Positions 1 through 6,366 of a stretch of DNA of 11,491 nt are shown here, piece by piece. Source of the stretch: Peptococcaceae bacterium (GTDB lineage Bacteria > Bacillota > Dehalobacteriia > UBA4068 > UBA4997); the NCBI GenBank assembly GCA_019421315.1, contig JAHZFN010000002.1, forward strand, positions 1-11,491, read 5' to 3'. A program made the position numbers and the translations under genes. A model generated the notes under the pieces. It was not told the DNA's origin. It did not search any database and saw only the letters and a list, made by a program, of their open reading frames with translations. How positions within the stretch are numbered: the stretch's first letter is position 1; every line of letters begins with the position of its first letter.

Positions 1-359
1 TGCAGCGCTTTGAAGGTTTTTTCGATGATGTGTTTTCTGGACTGTGTCAAAACCTGCACGGTAACATCATCGGGAATCAAGTCATCTTCGATTAATTTTC
101 GCAAAAATTCGTATTCGGTTTCGGAAGCGGCAGGAAAGCCAACTTCGATTTCCTTAAAGCCCAGTTCTACCAGATACTTAAAAAATTCCAATTTTTCATC
201 CAGGCTCATCGGAACAATCAGTGCTTGGTTGCCGTCGCGCAAATCCACGCTGCACCATTTGGGCGCTTTTTCAATGTGATCTTTTTTGGGCCATTCCATT
301 TCCGCAATGCTCATGGGCGGAGCGAAATAGCCTACCTTGTACTTTTCGTAATTTTTCAT
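1..359 (-). CDS. leuA: 2-isopropylmalate synthase, N-terminal part (runs off the left edge)
   Basis: The first 119 residues of 2-isopropylmalate synthase, which condenses acetyl-CoA with 2-oxoisovalerate in the first committed step of leucine synthesis. The sequence shows the HMGL/DRE-TIM motif DLRDGNQAL at residues 39-47, with the catalytic Arg41 and metal-binding Asp42, followed by GFKEIEVGFPAASETEYEF at 67-85, the second strand region of the TIM barrel. The roughly 30 residues before the motif match the long leuA form (about 550 residues) better than the short bacterial form. The ATG start at 357-359 is preceded by GGAGG at 371-375. The rest of the gene lies outside the window, so the regulatory domain cannot be seen. 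Expression is very likely controlled by the leucine T-box leader just upstream. Confidence 0.93.
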   Translation of the reverse strand, partial: MKNYEKYKVGYFAPPMSIAEMEWPKKDHIEKAPKWCSVDLRDGNQALIVPMSLDEKLEFFKYLVELGFKEIEVGFPAASETEYEFLRKLIEDDLIPDDVTVQVLTQSRKHIIEKTFKAL

Positions 360-422
360 GGTAATTCAAACCTCCGTTTTTCGTTTTTTTGGTAAAGTAA
401 CAAGGCAACTTTTTCCCAAATA

Positions 423-447
423 AAAAATCGCCTCTTCGGCGATTTTT
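423..447 (-). terminator. Intrinsic terminator at the end of the leuA T-box leader
   Basis: On the minus strand a ten-pair stem AAAAATCGCC / GGCGATTTTT with a five-base loop ends in a run of T. It lies 53 bases downstream of the T-box and about 64 bases before the leuA start. It is the best formed hairpin in the leader. A second possible terminator lies closer to the T-box: CAAAAGAG-type bases next to the T-box pair with CTCTTTTG near 464-471, followed by CGATTTTTTT. Confidence 0.75.
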
Positions 448-702
448 AATTAAGAAAAAAATCGCAAAAGAGACGAAAACAATGGCTTTTTTGTTATTTC
501 CGCGGTACCACTCTTTTTGGCAAAACGCCGAAAACAACTTGGTTTTTATCAGATTTCCGCCGTCTGCCCTCTCGTTAAAAACTGCTCGGGGGTGAGACAC
601 TGCAAAAGGTTCACGGACTTTCAGCCAACGTCCGCTCTCTGGAAAAACCGACATTGCAATTTATTCCCGTCATGGCAATCAGTTTATAATTATTATCTTG
701 TA
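423..702 (-). ncRNA. Leucine-specific T-box riboswitch leader of leuA
   Basis: A tRNA-sensing T-box leader between the leuA promoter and the leuA start. The T-box itself (AGAGTGGTACCGCGG) is at 500-514 on the minus strand. Further upstream are the conserved AGAGAG motif (near 635-640) and the GTTGGCTGA apical motif (near 621-629) of stem I. The stem base can be drawn as AAACTG (680-685) with CAGTTT (579-584), and CGGG also pairs with CCCG inside it. The specifier position, read from the pattern GTG-n-codon-ACC..GAGC, is CTC at 594-596, a leucine codon, which agrees with the downstream gene. Uncharged tRNA-Leu should stabilise the antiterminator and allow leuA transcription. The boundaries are approximate: the 5' end is taken about 7 bases after the -10 box and the 3' end at the last hairpin. 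Confidence 0.92.
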
Positions 703-708
703 ATTAAT

Positions 709-737
709 AATATAAGACAAAAAAAAGCCGATGTCAA
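709..737 (-). promoter_or_regulatory. SigA-type promoter of leuA
   Basis: On the minus strand, a perfect -35 box TTGACA (732-737) is separated by 17 bases from the -10 box TATATT (709-714). Transcription should start near 702 and enter the T-box leader directly. Confidence 0.88.
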
Positions 738-1100
738 CAGGCACAAAAATATTTAATAGTTTTCTCACAAATTTTTTGTTAATTTCCAAAATCAACCTTG
801 CAAAATCCATTTTTCCGCCGACGCAATGGCAAAGCCGCCGCAGAGGCGGCAACCCAAAGACGGCAAAACCCAACCGGCGCAAAACCGCCGTCTGTCATGC
901 AAAAACAACAGCGAAAGATATTGCTTTTGCCGACGTTTTGTTATATTATATTTATAAGTGAGATACAAATATATAATATAAATTTAAAACCAAACAAAAC
1001 CCGCAGGGAAATTTTGTTTTTGCCTTTGGGGCGGCTTGGTTTTTTTGTCATTATAATATTTTTATTTTTTTAATATATGTATGGAAAGGAAACAGAATTC
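738..1100. other. Divergent spacer between leuA and the phosphoesterase gene
   Basis: About 360 bases without a convincing gene. Most is AT-rich, but 830-895 is a GC-rich island with two hairpins: GCCGCC/GGCGGC (834-839 with 845-850) and GACGGC/GCCGTC (859-864 with 887-892). Neither hairpin is followed by a T-run on either strand, so they are not obvious terminators. The right end holds a possible promoter for the next gene. Short open frames here lack ribosome binding sites and family features. Confidence 0.6.
1052..1057 (+). promoter_or_regulatory. Possible -10 box of the phosphoesterase gene
   Basis: A perfect TATAAT hexamer 43 bases before the ATG of the phosphoesterase gene. No good -35 box is found at 16-18 bases. 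A second weak candidate is TTGCTT (921-926), 17 bases, TATTAT (944-949). The gene's promoter is therefore only tentatively placed. Confidence 0.35.
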
Positions 1101-1589
1101 ATGAAAATTTGCGTATTGTCAGACAGCCACTACAAAGTCGGAGATCCCACCTTTGTTTTTGATTATTTGAGAAACCACAAATTTGACTATATCGTTCATG
1201 CGGGCGACATCGGCGCCATTGATTTCTACAACGAAATTATGGCCTGCGCCTCCACCTACTGCGTTGCCGGCAACTGCGACAACGCCTACAACGAACAGTA
1301 CTTCGGCACCCGCCAAACTCTGCCTTTGCAAAAAATCAAGCTGGGGCTTATCCACGGTCACCAGGGCATCGGCGAAACGCCCGTGGAAAGACTGCAAAAA
1401 ATCTTCCATTACGACAACGTTGACGTTGTTGTTTTCGGGCATACCCACGAACCCTTTAACGAGGTTATAGACGGCGTTTTGTATTTTAACCCCGGCTCCT
1501 GCTCCGCCAAAGAAGAAAAGCCCTCCCTCGGCATTTTGGAAGTCAACGGCACAGACATCAAAGGCGAAATAGTTTACTTGCAAAAATAA
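1101..1589 (+). CDS. YfcE/MJ0936-family metallophosphoesterase
   Basis: A 162-residue calcineurin-like phosphodiesterase of the YfcE/MJ0936 family, a small cytoplasmic enzyme with a two-metal centre. The metal-binding motifs are all present in order: DSH (residues 8-10), GD (35-36), GNCD (57-60), the HGH block (85-87) and GHTH (113-116), followed by NPGSCS (130-135). Length and motif spacing match complete family members. I chose the ATG at 1101 because the family begins at MKICVLSDSH and AAAGGA lies at 1085-1090; an ATG at 1077 in the same frame would overlap this ribosome binding site. Relatives hydrolyse phosphodiester substrates in vitro, but the physiological substrate is usually unknown, so no pathway is proposed. 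The gene stands alone, divergent from leuA. Confidence 0.9.
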   Translation: MKICVLSDSHYKVGDPTFVFDYLRNHKFDYIVHAGDIGAIDFYNEIMACASTYCVAGNCDNAYNEQYFGTRQTLPLQKIKLGLIHGHQGIGETPVERLQKIFHYDNVDVVVFGHTHEPFNEVIDGVLYFNPGSCSAKEEKPSLGILEVNGTDIKGEIVYLQK

Positions 1590-1600
1590 ATCTTTTTTTT

Positions 1601-1638
1601 ACTTACAGAAAGGGGTTAAAGTTCCCTTTTCTGTAAGT
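1601..1638 (+). terminator. Hairpin after the phosphoesterase gene, probable terminator
   Basis: ACTTACAGAAA.GGG pairs with CCC.TTTCTGTAAGT (1601-1615 with 1624-1638), with one bulged base and an eight-base loop. It starts 11 bases after the stop codon. The stem is long, but only a short T-stretch (TATTTC) follows, and the main T-run is before the stem, so termination may be incomplete. Confidence 0.6.
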
Positions 1639-1684
1639 ATTTCAAAAAAATGCAAAATTTAAGCAAAAAATTTAAAAAATACAG

Positions 1685-1713
1685 TTGCTCAACGGCGCAT
1701 TTAGTGGTATAAT
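1685..1713 (+). promoter_or_regulatory. SigA-type promoter of the tRNA-Pro/tRNA-Ala unit
   Basis: TTGCTC (1685-1690), 17-base spacer, and a perfect TATAAT (1708-1713). The tRNA-Pro 5' end is 42 bases downstream of the -10 box, leaving a short 5' leader to be processed. Confidence 0.85.
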
Positions 1714-1755
1714 CTTATTGTTGTATGGTTTTGTTTAAGCGACCATATACGGACT

Positions 1756-1832
1756 CGGGATGTGGCTCAGTTTGGTAGAGCGTTGCGTTCGGGACGCAAA
1801 GGTCGCAGGTTCAAATCCTGTCATCCCGACCA
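1756..1832 (+). tRNA. tRNA-Pro (anticodon CGG)
   Basis: A complete 77-base tRNA with the CCA end encoded. The acceptor stem CGGGATG pairs with CATCCCG, the anticodon stem TTGCG/CGCAA encloses the loop TTCGGGA, and the T-arm has GTTCAAATC. The anticodon CGG (1790-1792) reads the CCG proline codon. First of a two-tRNA transcript. Confidence 0.96.
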
Positions 1833-1838
1833 AAGCAT

Positions 1839-1914
1839 GGGGGTATAGCTCAGATGGGAGAGCGCTTGAATGGCATTCAAGAGGCCAGCGGTTCGATCCC
1901 GCTTATCTCCACCA
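1839..1914 (+). tRNA. tRNA-Ala (anticodon GGC)
   Basis: A complete 76-base tRNA with encoded CCA, six bases after tRNA-Pro. The anticodon stem CTTGA/TCAAG holds loop ATGGCAT with anticodon GGC (1872-1874). The acceptor stem GGGGGTA/TATCTCC contains the G3:U70 wobble pair that is the alanine identity element, plus a second G5:U68 wobble. The T-loop is TTCGATC. Confidence 0.96.
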
Positions 1915-1916
1915 TC

Positions 1917-1955
1917 AAAAAAAACCTTGAAAACATCGGTTTTCAAGGTTTTTTT
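1917..1955 (+). terminator. Strong intrinsic terminator of the tRNA unit
   Basis: CCTTGAAAAC (1925-1934) pairs perfectly with GTTTTCAAGG (1939-1948) around an ATCG tetraloop. The stem can extend through flanking A/T runs, and seven T residues follow. It begins three bases after the tRNA-Ala CCA end. Confidence 0.92.
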
Positions 1956-2337
1956 CTTTTTCCGCCGCAATATGGCACAAGCAAAAGCATACAAACGGCA
2001 GCCTGAATTACAGTTTGCAAAAAAATTTTTATACAGCCGCAACGCCCGCCCGATAAAGGGAAACGGCTGTTCAGGCAAATTTTACCTCAACAAAAATTTA
2101 CAATTTGTATTTTTTTTATCCGAAAAATATGGTATTATATAAGTTAGAATAGTGTAGTGTTTGGTAAAATCGGCAAAATAGGCGGTTGACACACTGCTTT
2201 GCCGTATAAAACATCAGCCGAAAGCCGCGACAGACAGAGTTTTTGCCTGCGCAAAAAACAAGCTAAAAAATAATTTGTAAAAAACTGCAAGTTTTCGGCG
2301 GAAAAAATGTATTACATAATAGGAGGACACGAAAATT
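1956..2337. other. Gene-free spacer before the ECF sigma operon
   Basis: About 380 bases with no credible gene. A nested inverted-repeat structure lies at 2001-2076: GCCTGA with TCAGGC outside, ACAGCCG with CGGCTGT inside. An AT-rich dyad with a T8 run follows near 2077-2118. The sigma operon promoter should be in the right half. Candidates are TTGACA (2186-2191), which lacks a well-spaced -10 box (TATAAA is only 13 bases away, TAAAAC 15), and TATAAG/TAGAAT-like hexamers near 2138-2150. No convincing ECF-type autoregulatory promoter could be picked by eye. The ribosome binding site AGGAGG is at 2321-2326. Confidence 0.6.
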
Positions 2338-2904
2338 ATGATCAACCTCCCTGATAAAGCCTTGGTAGCGGAGGCTTTAAACGGAAATGACGATGCTTTT
2401 CGTGTTATAGTCGAAAGATACCAAAAGCCCGTTTTCAACATGGCGTTTCGTATGTGCGGCGATTACGACGAGGCCGCCGACTTGACACAAGAGGCATTTT
2501 TGCAGGTTTACCGTGTGCTGGATAAATATGACGACAGCAAAAAATTTTTTTCCTGGATGTATCGGGTTTCCCACAACATCTGCGTTAATGTTTTGAACAA
2601 AAAACCGAAAAATGTTGTAGCCATGGACGAAATTCAGGAAAACAAACTGTATTCGGAAGACCCCCTGGCTCAGCCGGAAAAATATTACAGCAACCGTGAA
2701 CTGCGGCAAAATATCGACGAGGCAATCATGAATTTGCCCGAAACTTACCACGATGTAATTTATATGCGCTTTGTGCATAGTCTATCATATCAGGAAATAG
2801 CGGACGCTTTGGGTCTGCCGATTTCCACCATTGAAACGAGAATTTACCGTGGCAAGGCGCTTTTGCAAAAAGCACTGAAAGAATATGCGGAAAGGAGGCG
2901 GTAA
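2338..2904 (+). CDS. ECF-type RNA polymerase sigma factor (sigma-70 family)
   Basis: A 188-residue extracytoplasmic-function sigma factor that would direct RNA polymerase to a small stress or envelope regulon. Region 2 spans about residues 20-85 (AFRVIVERYQKPVFNMAFRM, then DYDEAADLTQEAFLQVYRVL, which contacts the core enzyme and the -10 element). A variable linker follows at 90-125. Region 4 lies at about 127-180, with the helix-turn-helix SYQEIADALGLPISTIETRI reading the -35 element. Length is typical. ATG at 2338 has AGGAGG 11 bases upstream. The gene is three bases from the anti-sigma gene, whose ribosome binding site lies inside the sigma 3' end, so the two are co-transcribed and probably translationally coupled. 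The subgroup resembles SigW-like ECFs, but the regulon cannot be read from this window. Confidence 0.94.
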   Translation: MINLPDKALVAEALNGNDDAFRVIVERYQKPVFNMAFRMCGDYDEAADLTQEAFLQVYRVLDKYDDSKKFFSWMYRVSHNICVNVLNKKPKNVVAMDEIQENKLYSEDPLAQPEKYYSNRELRQNIDEAIMNLPETYHDVIYMRFVHSLSYQEIADALGLPISTIETRIYRGKALLQKALKEYAERRR

Positions 2905-2907
2905 CAG

Positions 2908-4485
2908 ATGAAGAATGCGGAAAACAATAATAATTTAGAAAACAACATGGGAAACAATACAGAAAACAATGTTGAACAAATTGATTGCAGTCTATTTCAG
3001 GAAATGATTTTTCCTTATTTGGACGACAATCTGACAGACGAAGCTACTGCCTGCTTTTTGGAACACGCCCGAACCTGCCCCGACTGTCAGGCGGCGTTGG
3101 AAGAAGCCCGTTCCTTTGAGTTCAGCCTGATCGGTTCCTTTGTCAACATGGATCCCCCTGTGGATCTGGCAGATAAAATCATGGCAGATCTGCACAAAGC
3201 TCCCGTTGTTCCTTTGGAAACGGCTGAACCGCAGCCTGTTGTCCAGGCAGAACCTGCGGCGGCGGCAACAACGGCGGCAAACGCCAAACCATCTGTTAAG
3301 ACCGTCAAAAAATTATCCAAAAAGAAGATTTTCACAATTTTCGGCGGCGCAGCGGCAGCTGCGGCTTTGGTTTTTGTTGTAAATTTGGGCATAAACGCCA
3401 CCCCCGATGACAGCAAGCCTATTAATGTGGCAGACGGCGATATCGGCAGCGGAATCATCAGCGCCGGTCAGGAAATCAATCGATACGGTGTTTTTGAAGC
3501 TGATGCTGACACCGACGGCTCCGACGTTTTGAACAGCGAAGCGCAAAATGCCGCCGACCAAGCGGCTGACAAGAGTGTTTTCACAACAACCACCAGAAAG
3601 CCCGCTTCTTCTGCCGGCAAAACCACAACGACGGCAAGCAATCACGGCAAAAAACACACAACAACCAACGGCGGCAAAAAGCATACTACCACCAACAGCG
3701 GCAACACACAAAAGCCGAACAACAGCCAACAAGCAAACAATAATTCCGGAAACTCCGGCAATTCGGGAAGCACGAATAACTCCGGAAACAGCGGAAATTC
3801 CAATAACAACAGCCAAAACGGCGGCAATTCCAACAGCGGCAGCAATAACGGCAGCGGCGGCAGTTCCAACAACAACACATCCACCGTTGTTTTGCCGAAG
3901 CCGTCCTACGGCACCGAAACAACAGGCACTCTGAACCAAAGACTTTTGGCGGCTTATGATAAAGAAAGCGTCTATATGCCCTCCGTTTCTTTGGACAACA
4001 AAACCGTTTCCTACTACACAAAAATCAACGATAAGGTTTATCTTTGGAAATGCAATTTGGAAACAGCGGCAGAGCCTGTCTGCGAAGGCGCAGTAACCGA
4101 CACCAATTTCCGGCTGAAAAACACAACGCCCGTATACAGCGTCAACACTACCGTTTTCTCGCCCGACATGACCATGCTTTCCATGAATGCCCGCGGCGAT
4201 AATGCAGGTGTTTGGGTTTCCAATCTGCTGAGCAACGGCACCCTGAGCCGAATTACGACAGAGGGCGGCGGCGACCTGTTGGCTTGGGCTCCCAACAGCT
4301 CCAAATTTGTCTACACCAACAGCGAAGGCGACCTGTACGTTGCTTATCCGATTGAAAAACGCATTGTTCTGCTTTTTGAAGGAAATGTCAAGGATGTTGC
4401 CTGGAGCAGCGACAACAAAACATTGGTATTGACCAACCAAGAAGAAAACGAACAGCTTAGTCTTTACACCATTCAAGTTCCCTGA
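2908..4485 (+). CDS. Zinc-finger anti-sigma factor with long disordered linker and TolB-like ectodomain
   Basis: A 525-residue single-pass membrane anti-sigma factor for the adjacent ECF sigma factor. An Asn-rich N-terminus (1-22) is followed by a cytoplasmic zf-HC2 anti-sigma domain (about 25-95) with Cys27, His53, Cys57 and Cys60 in the HxxxCxxC arrangement. After an Ala/Pro-rich stretch and a Lys-rich stop (131-140) there is one hydrophobic segment (141-163). The outside part has an acidic stretch, then a low-complexity Thr/Lys then Asn/Ser/Gly linker (about 226-325). The C-terminus (about 345-525) holds four short repeats of the TolB/WD40 type (near 359-371, 415-427, 458-471, 497-510, e.g. 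VFSPDMTMLSMN). AAAGGAGG lies at 2891-2898 before the ATG. The inferred role is to hold the sigma factor until an envelope signal is sensed. The signal and release mechanism are unknown. Confidence 0.87.
   Translation: MKNAENNNNLENNMGNNTENNVEQIDCSLFQEMIFPYLDDNLTDEATACFLEHARTCPDCQAALEEARSFEFSLIGSFVNMDPPVDLADKIMADLHKAPVVPLETAEPQPVVQAEPAAAATTAANAKPSVKTVKKLSKKKIFTIFGGAAAAAALVFVVNLGINATPDDSKPINVADGDIGSGIISAGQEINRYGVFEADADTDGSDVLNSEAQNAADQAADKSVFTTTTRKPASSAGKTTTTASNHGKKHTTTNGGKKHTTTNSGNTQKPNNSQQANNNSGNSGNSGSTNNSGNSGNSNNNSQNGGNSNSGSNNGSGGSSNNNTSTVVLPKPSYGTETTGTLNQRLLAAYDKESVYMPSVSLDNKTVSYYTKINDKVYLWKCNLETAAEPVCEGAVTDTNFRLKNTTPVYSVNTTVFSPDMTMLSMNARGDNAGVWVSNLLSNGTLSRITTEGGGDLLAWAPNSSKFVYTNSEGDLYVAYPIEKRIVLLFEGNVKDVAWSSDNKTLVLTNQEENEQLSLYTIQVP
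3583..3882 (+). repeat. Low-complexity coding repeat in the anti-sigma factor
   Basis: About 300 bases encoding Thr-, Lys-, Asn-, Ser- and Gly-rich sequence. It contains two copies of GKKHTTTN (codons at 3646-3669 and 3673-3696) and many NSGNSG units. Although repetitive as protein, the two GKKHTTTN copies differ at several third codon positions, so they are not a fresh DNA duplication. Confidence 0.8.
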
Positions 4486-4525
4486 ACGGCTGATCTGTTC
4501 TCTGAGGACAAATAAATAAAAAAGC

Positions 4526-4564
4526 AAAAGCGCTTTATTTTGATTTAAAATAAAGCGCTTTTTT
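4526..4564 (+). terminator. Terminator of the sigma/anti-sigma operon
   Basis: AAAAGCGCTTTATTTT (4526-4541) pairs perfectly with AAAATAAAGCGCTTTT (4547-4562) around a five-base loop, followed by T residues. It lies about 40 bases after the anti-sigma stop codon. Because A/T runs flank both sides it may also act on the opposite strand. Confidence 0.9.
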
Positions 4565-4600
4565 GTATTCTCTCATAAACCCCGAAACGGCAAAAAAAAT

Positions 4601-4623
4601 AAAGCGGCAAAAACTGCCGCTTT
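4601..4623 (-). terminator. Terminator of rpmE (possibly bidirectional)
   Basis: AAAGCGGCA pairs with TGCCGCTTT around a five-base loop. On the minus strand the stem is followed by a long T-rich tail (+ strand A-run at 4592-4600), 33 bases after the rpmE stop codon. On the plus strand five T residues also follow, so it can back up the sigma operon terminator between these convergent units. Confidence 0.85.
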
Positions 4624-4655
4624 TTCTGCAATAATAAAAACCCCGAAAGGCTGAA

Positions 4656-4859
4656 TTATTTGAGACCGTATTTCTTTTTGAATTTATCAACACGACCGCC
4701 TTGTTCAACCATCAAGCGTTTGCTGCCAGTGTAGTAAGGATGGCATTTGGAACATACTTCGACTTTAATTTCGCCTTTGGTAGAACCTGTGGTGAATTTG
4801 TTGCCGCAAGCGCATGTAACTTCCACTTCTTGATATTTGGGATGAATACCCTGTTTCAT
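4656..4859 (-). CDS. rpmE: 50S ribosomal protein L31, zinc-binding type
   Basis: A complete 67-residue ribosomal protein L31, part of the large subunit near the central protuberance and bridging to the 30S subunit. It starts MKQGIHPKYQ, as in the family. It has the zinc-ribbon cysteines Cys16, Cys18, Cys36 and Cys39 (CxC...CxxC), which marks the zinc-containing C+ form rather than the zinc-free paralogue used under zinc limitation. The segment CHPYYTGSKR (39-48) is the family signature. AAGAGGTG at 4868-4875 is the ribosome binding site. It has its own promoter and terminator, so it can be transcribed alone. Confidence 0.97.
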   Translation of the reverse strand: MKQGIHPKYQEVEVTCACGNKFTTGSTKGEIKVEVCSKCHPYYTGSKRLMVEQGGRVDKFKKKYGLK

Positions 4860-4939
4860 TTCCGTTTCACCTCTTTCTTTGACCGGAATTATAGCAAGCA
4901 GACAAAACTGCTCTAACTGTGCATTTTCGTTACCAAAAC

Positions 4940-4968
4940 ATTATAACACATAAAGATTAGGTTGTAAA
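4940..4968 (-). promoter_or_regulatory. SigA-type promoter of rpmE
   Basis: On the minus strand, TTTACA (4963-4968), a 17-base spacer and a perfect TATAAT (4940-4945) stand about 80 bases before the rpmE start codon. Confidence 0.88.
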
Positions 4969-5028
4969 TAGTTTTTTCGGCAAGTCTTAATAATTTAATT
5001 TTTAATTCTATCAAAAAAAACTAAAAAC

Positions 5029-6297
5029 CTAAAAATCATCGCCGACGGGATAGGAATAATTGCCGATTACCGTATCAGGCAGATTTTCCCGCAGAATATC
5101 CAGCATGGCAGGCACGCCCAGCCCCTGCTCCGCCTCGCCGTAAAGCTCCGTCATAATCTTGGGATCAATGTTCAAATTGCGAATTTGAATTTGGTCTATG
5201 CCGTATTTTTGGCAAAAATCAACAATGGCGTCCAATTCGCTCAGGCGGTCGTTGAAGCCGGGATAAGCCAGATAATTCAAGGCAACCTTGACGCCGTGCT
5301 TTTTGGCGTAGGCAACGGATTTTTCAACGTCGGCGAATGTGAAATTAACAGGTCTGTGATATTTGGCGTAGTTCTCGCCGACAGCGCTGATCAGGCTGAC
5401 CCGCAGGCTGTCAATTCCCGCATCGATGATTTTCCGCATATTTTCGTAACTGCCCGCATTGGTGTTCATGTTGACAGTGCCTCTTTTGGTTTCGGCTCGC
5501 ACCAGCTTGATAATGCGGCTGATCAAATCCCCCTGCAAGCAAGGCTCGCCCTCACAGCCCTGCCCAAAGCTGACAATGGGATACTGCGCAGTTTTCAGAT
5601 GAGCCGCCGCCACAGCCGCCGCCTCCTCCGCCTTGGGGGATTTTTTAATCCTCTGCTGGGGCGATTGACAGTCGCCGCCCTCCTGCAAAGACAAACAGCC
5701 GATACAGCGGGCGTTGCAAACGGGAGAAACGGGCAGTCCCCCCTCAAACCGCCGATACATAATATTCTGCGCCGTAAAACAGCCGTACTCCAAAGAACAG
5801 CGGGACAGCTGCTTTATCAGCTGATTGTCGGGAAATTCCTCCTGCCGTCTGCGCACCAACTCCTCCAAATCATCGGTGTTGTAAAGACGGGGGTTCCAGC
5901 GGTCGTCCTCGTCTGTCTGCATTGCCGCCACCATCAATGTACCGTCCTCCGCCACACCGACCGCCGTATAGCCCAAAATGGGCAGTGTTTCGCCGTGGTC
6001 TGTTATGGCGGGCAGCAAGGTTCTGGTGAAGCCTTGGGGCAAAAGCGCCGCCACGGCAAAAATTTCCTCGTCCTCCTCCGTGTTATACGGGTTTTTGGAA
6101 AGGGAAACTATGTTGCCCTCGTTGTCCATGCCTATGCAGTGCCTGCCCGGCACCAATGTCAAGGTTGCGCCCTCGGGCATCGGCATAAGCTCCCTTTCTT
6201 CCGGCACAACCAGCTCGTTTCCCAAACGCCCCAGCATCCGCAGCGGCTGAAAATCCAGCCATTCGCCGCAGCTGCGGGAAAATAACAATCTAACCAT
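5029..6297 (-). CDS. Radical SAM protein with an extra N-terminal domain, substrate unknown
   Basis: A 422-residue protein. The radical SAM [4Fe-4S] motif CNARCIGC (Cys194, Cys198, Cys201) sits unusually far from the N-terminus, after about 185 residues of a separate beta-rich region. After it come FGQGCEGEP (244-252), the position of the usual GGEP motif that helps bind SAM, then NMNTNAGSY (276-284), SLRVSLISA (297-305) and YLAYPGFND (342-350), which follow the barrel strands of the family. Other cysteines (167, 173, 210, 248, 253) could bind a second cluster. ATG at 6295-6297 has GGAGGA eight bases upstream. It follows mnmE by 69 bases on the same strand, probably in one transcript. This suggests, but does not prove, a role near tRNA modification or translation. 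I do not recognise a characterised orthologue. Confidence 0.85.
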   Translation of the reverse strand: MVRLLFSRSCGEWLDFQPLRMLGRLGNELVVPEERELMPMPEGATLTLVPGRHCIGMDNEGNIVSLSKNPYNTEEDEEIFAVAALLPQGFTRTLLPAITDHGETLPILGYTAVGVAEDGTLMVAAMQTDEDDRWNPRLYNTDDLEELVRRRQEEFPDNQLIKQLSRCSLEYGCFTAQNIMYRRFEGGLPVSPVCNARCIGCLSLQEGGDCQSPQQRIKKSPKAEEAAAVAAAHLKTAQYPIVSFGQGCEGEPCLQGDLISRIIKLVRAETKRGTVNMNTNAGSYENMRKIIDAGIDSLRVSLISAVGENYAKYHRPVNFTFADVEKSVAYAKKHGVKVALNYLAYPGFNDRLSELDAIVDFCQKYGIDQIQIRNLNIDPKIMTELYGEAEQGLGVPAMLDILRENLPDTVIGNYSYPVGDDF

Positions 6298-6366
6298 AAA
6301 TCAATCCTCCGCCCCAAAAGGCTTTTTATCTAAAGCTTTTCTATCGTTTCACTCGTTTTGTCTTGC

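Noticed and set aside
271..654. A 127-codon open frame on the minus strand across the T-box leader and the start of leuA
   Set aside because: It overlaps a well-supported riboswitch and the leuA start in another frame.
1077..1100. An earlier ATG for the phosphoesterase
   Set aside because: The extra eight residues are not part of the family, and the reading would cover the ribosome binding site.
2186..2210. TTGACA followed by TATAAA as the sigma operon promoter
   Set aside because: The 13-base spacing is too short for a normal SigA promoter, so it is only mentioned as a candidate in the spacer entry.
3313..4527. A 404-codon open frame on the minus strand opposite the anti-sigma gene
   Set aside because: It mirrors the low-complexity coding sequence, gives a Val/Ala/Gly/Cys-rich protein with no family features, and has no ribosome binding site.
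5185..6285. A 366-codon open frame on the plus strand opposite the radical SAM gene
   Set aside because: The opposite strand has clear radical SAM motifs and a good ribosome binding site; this frame is its shadow.
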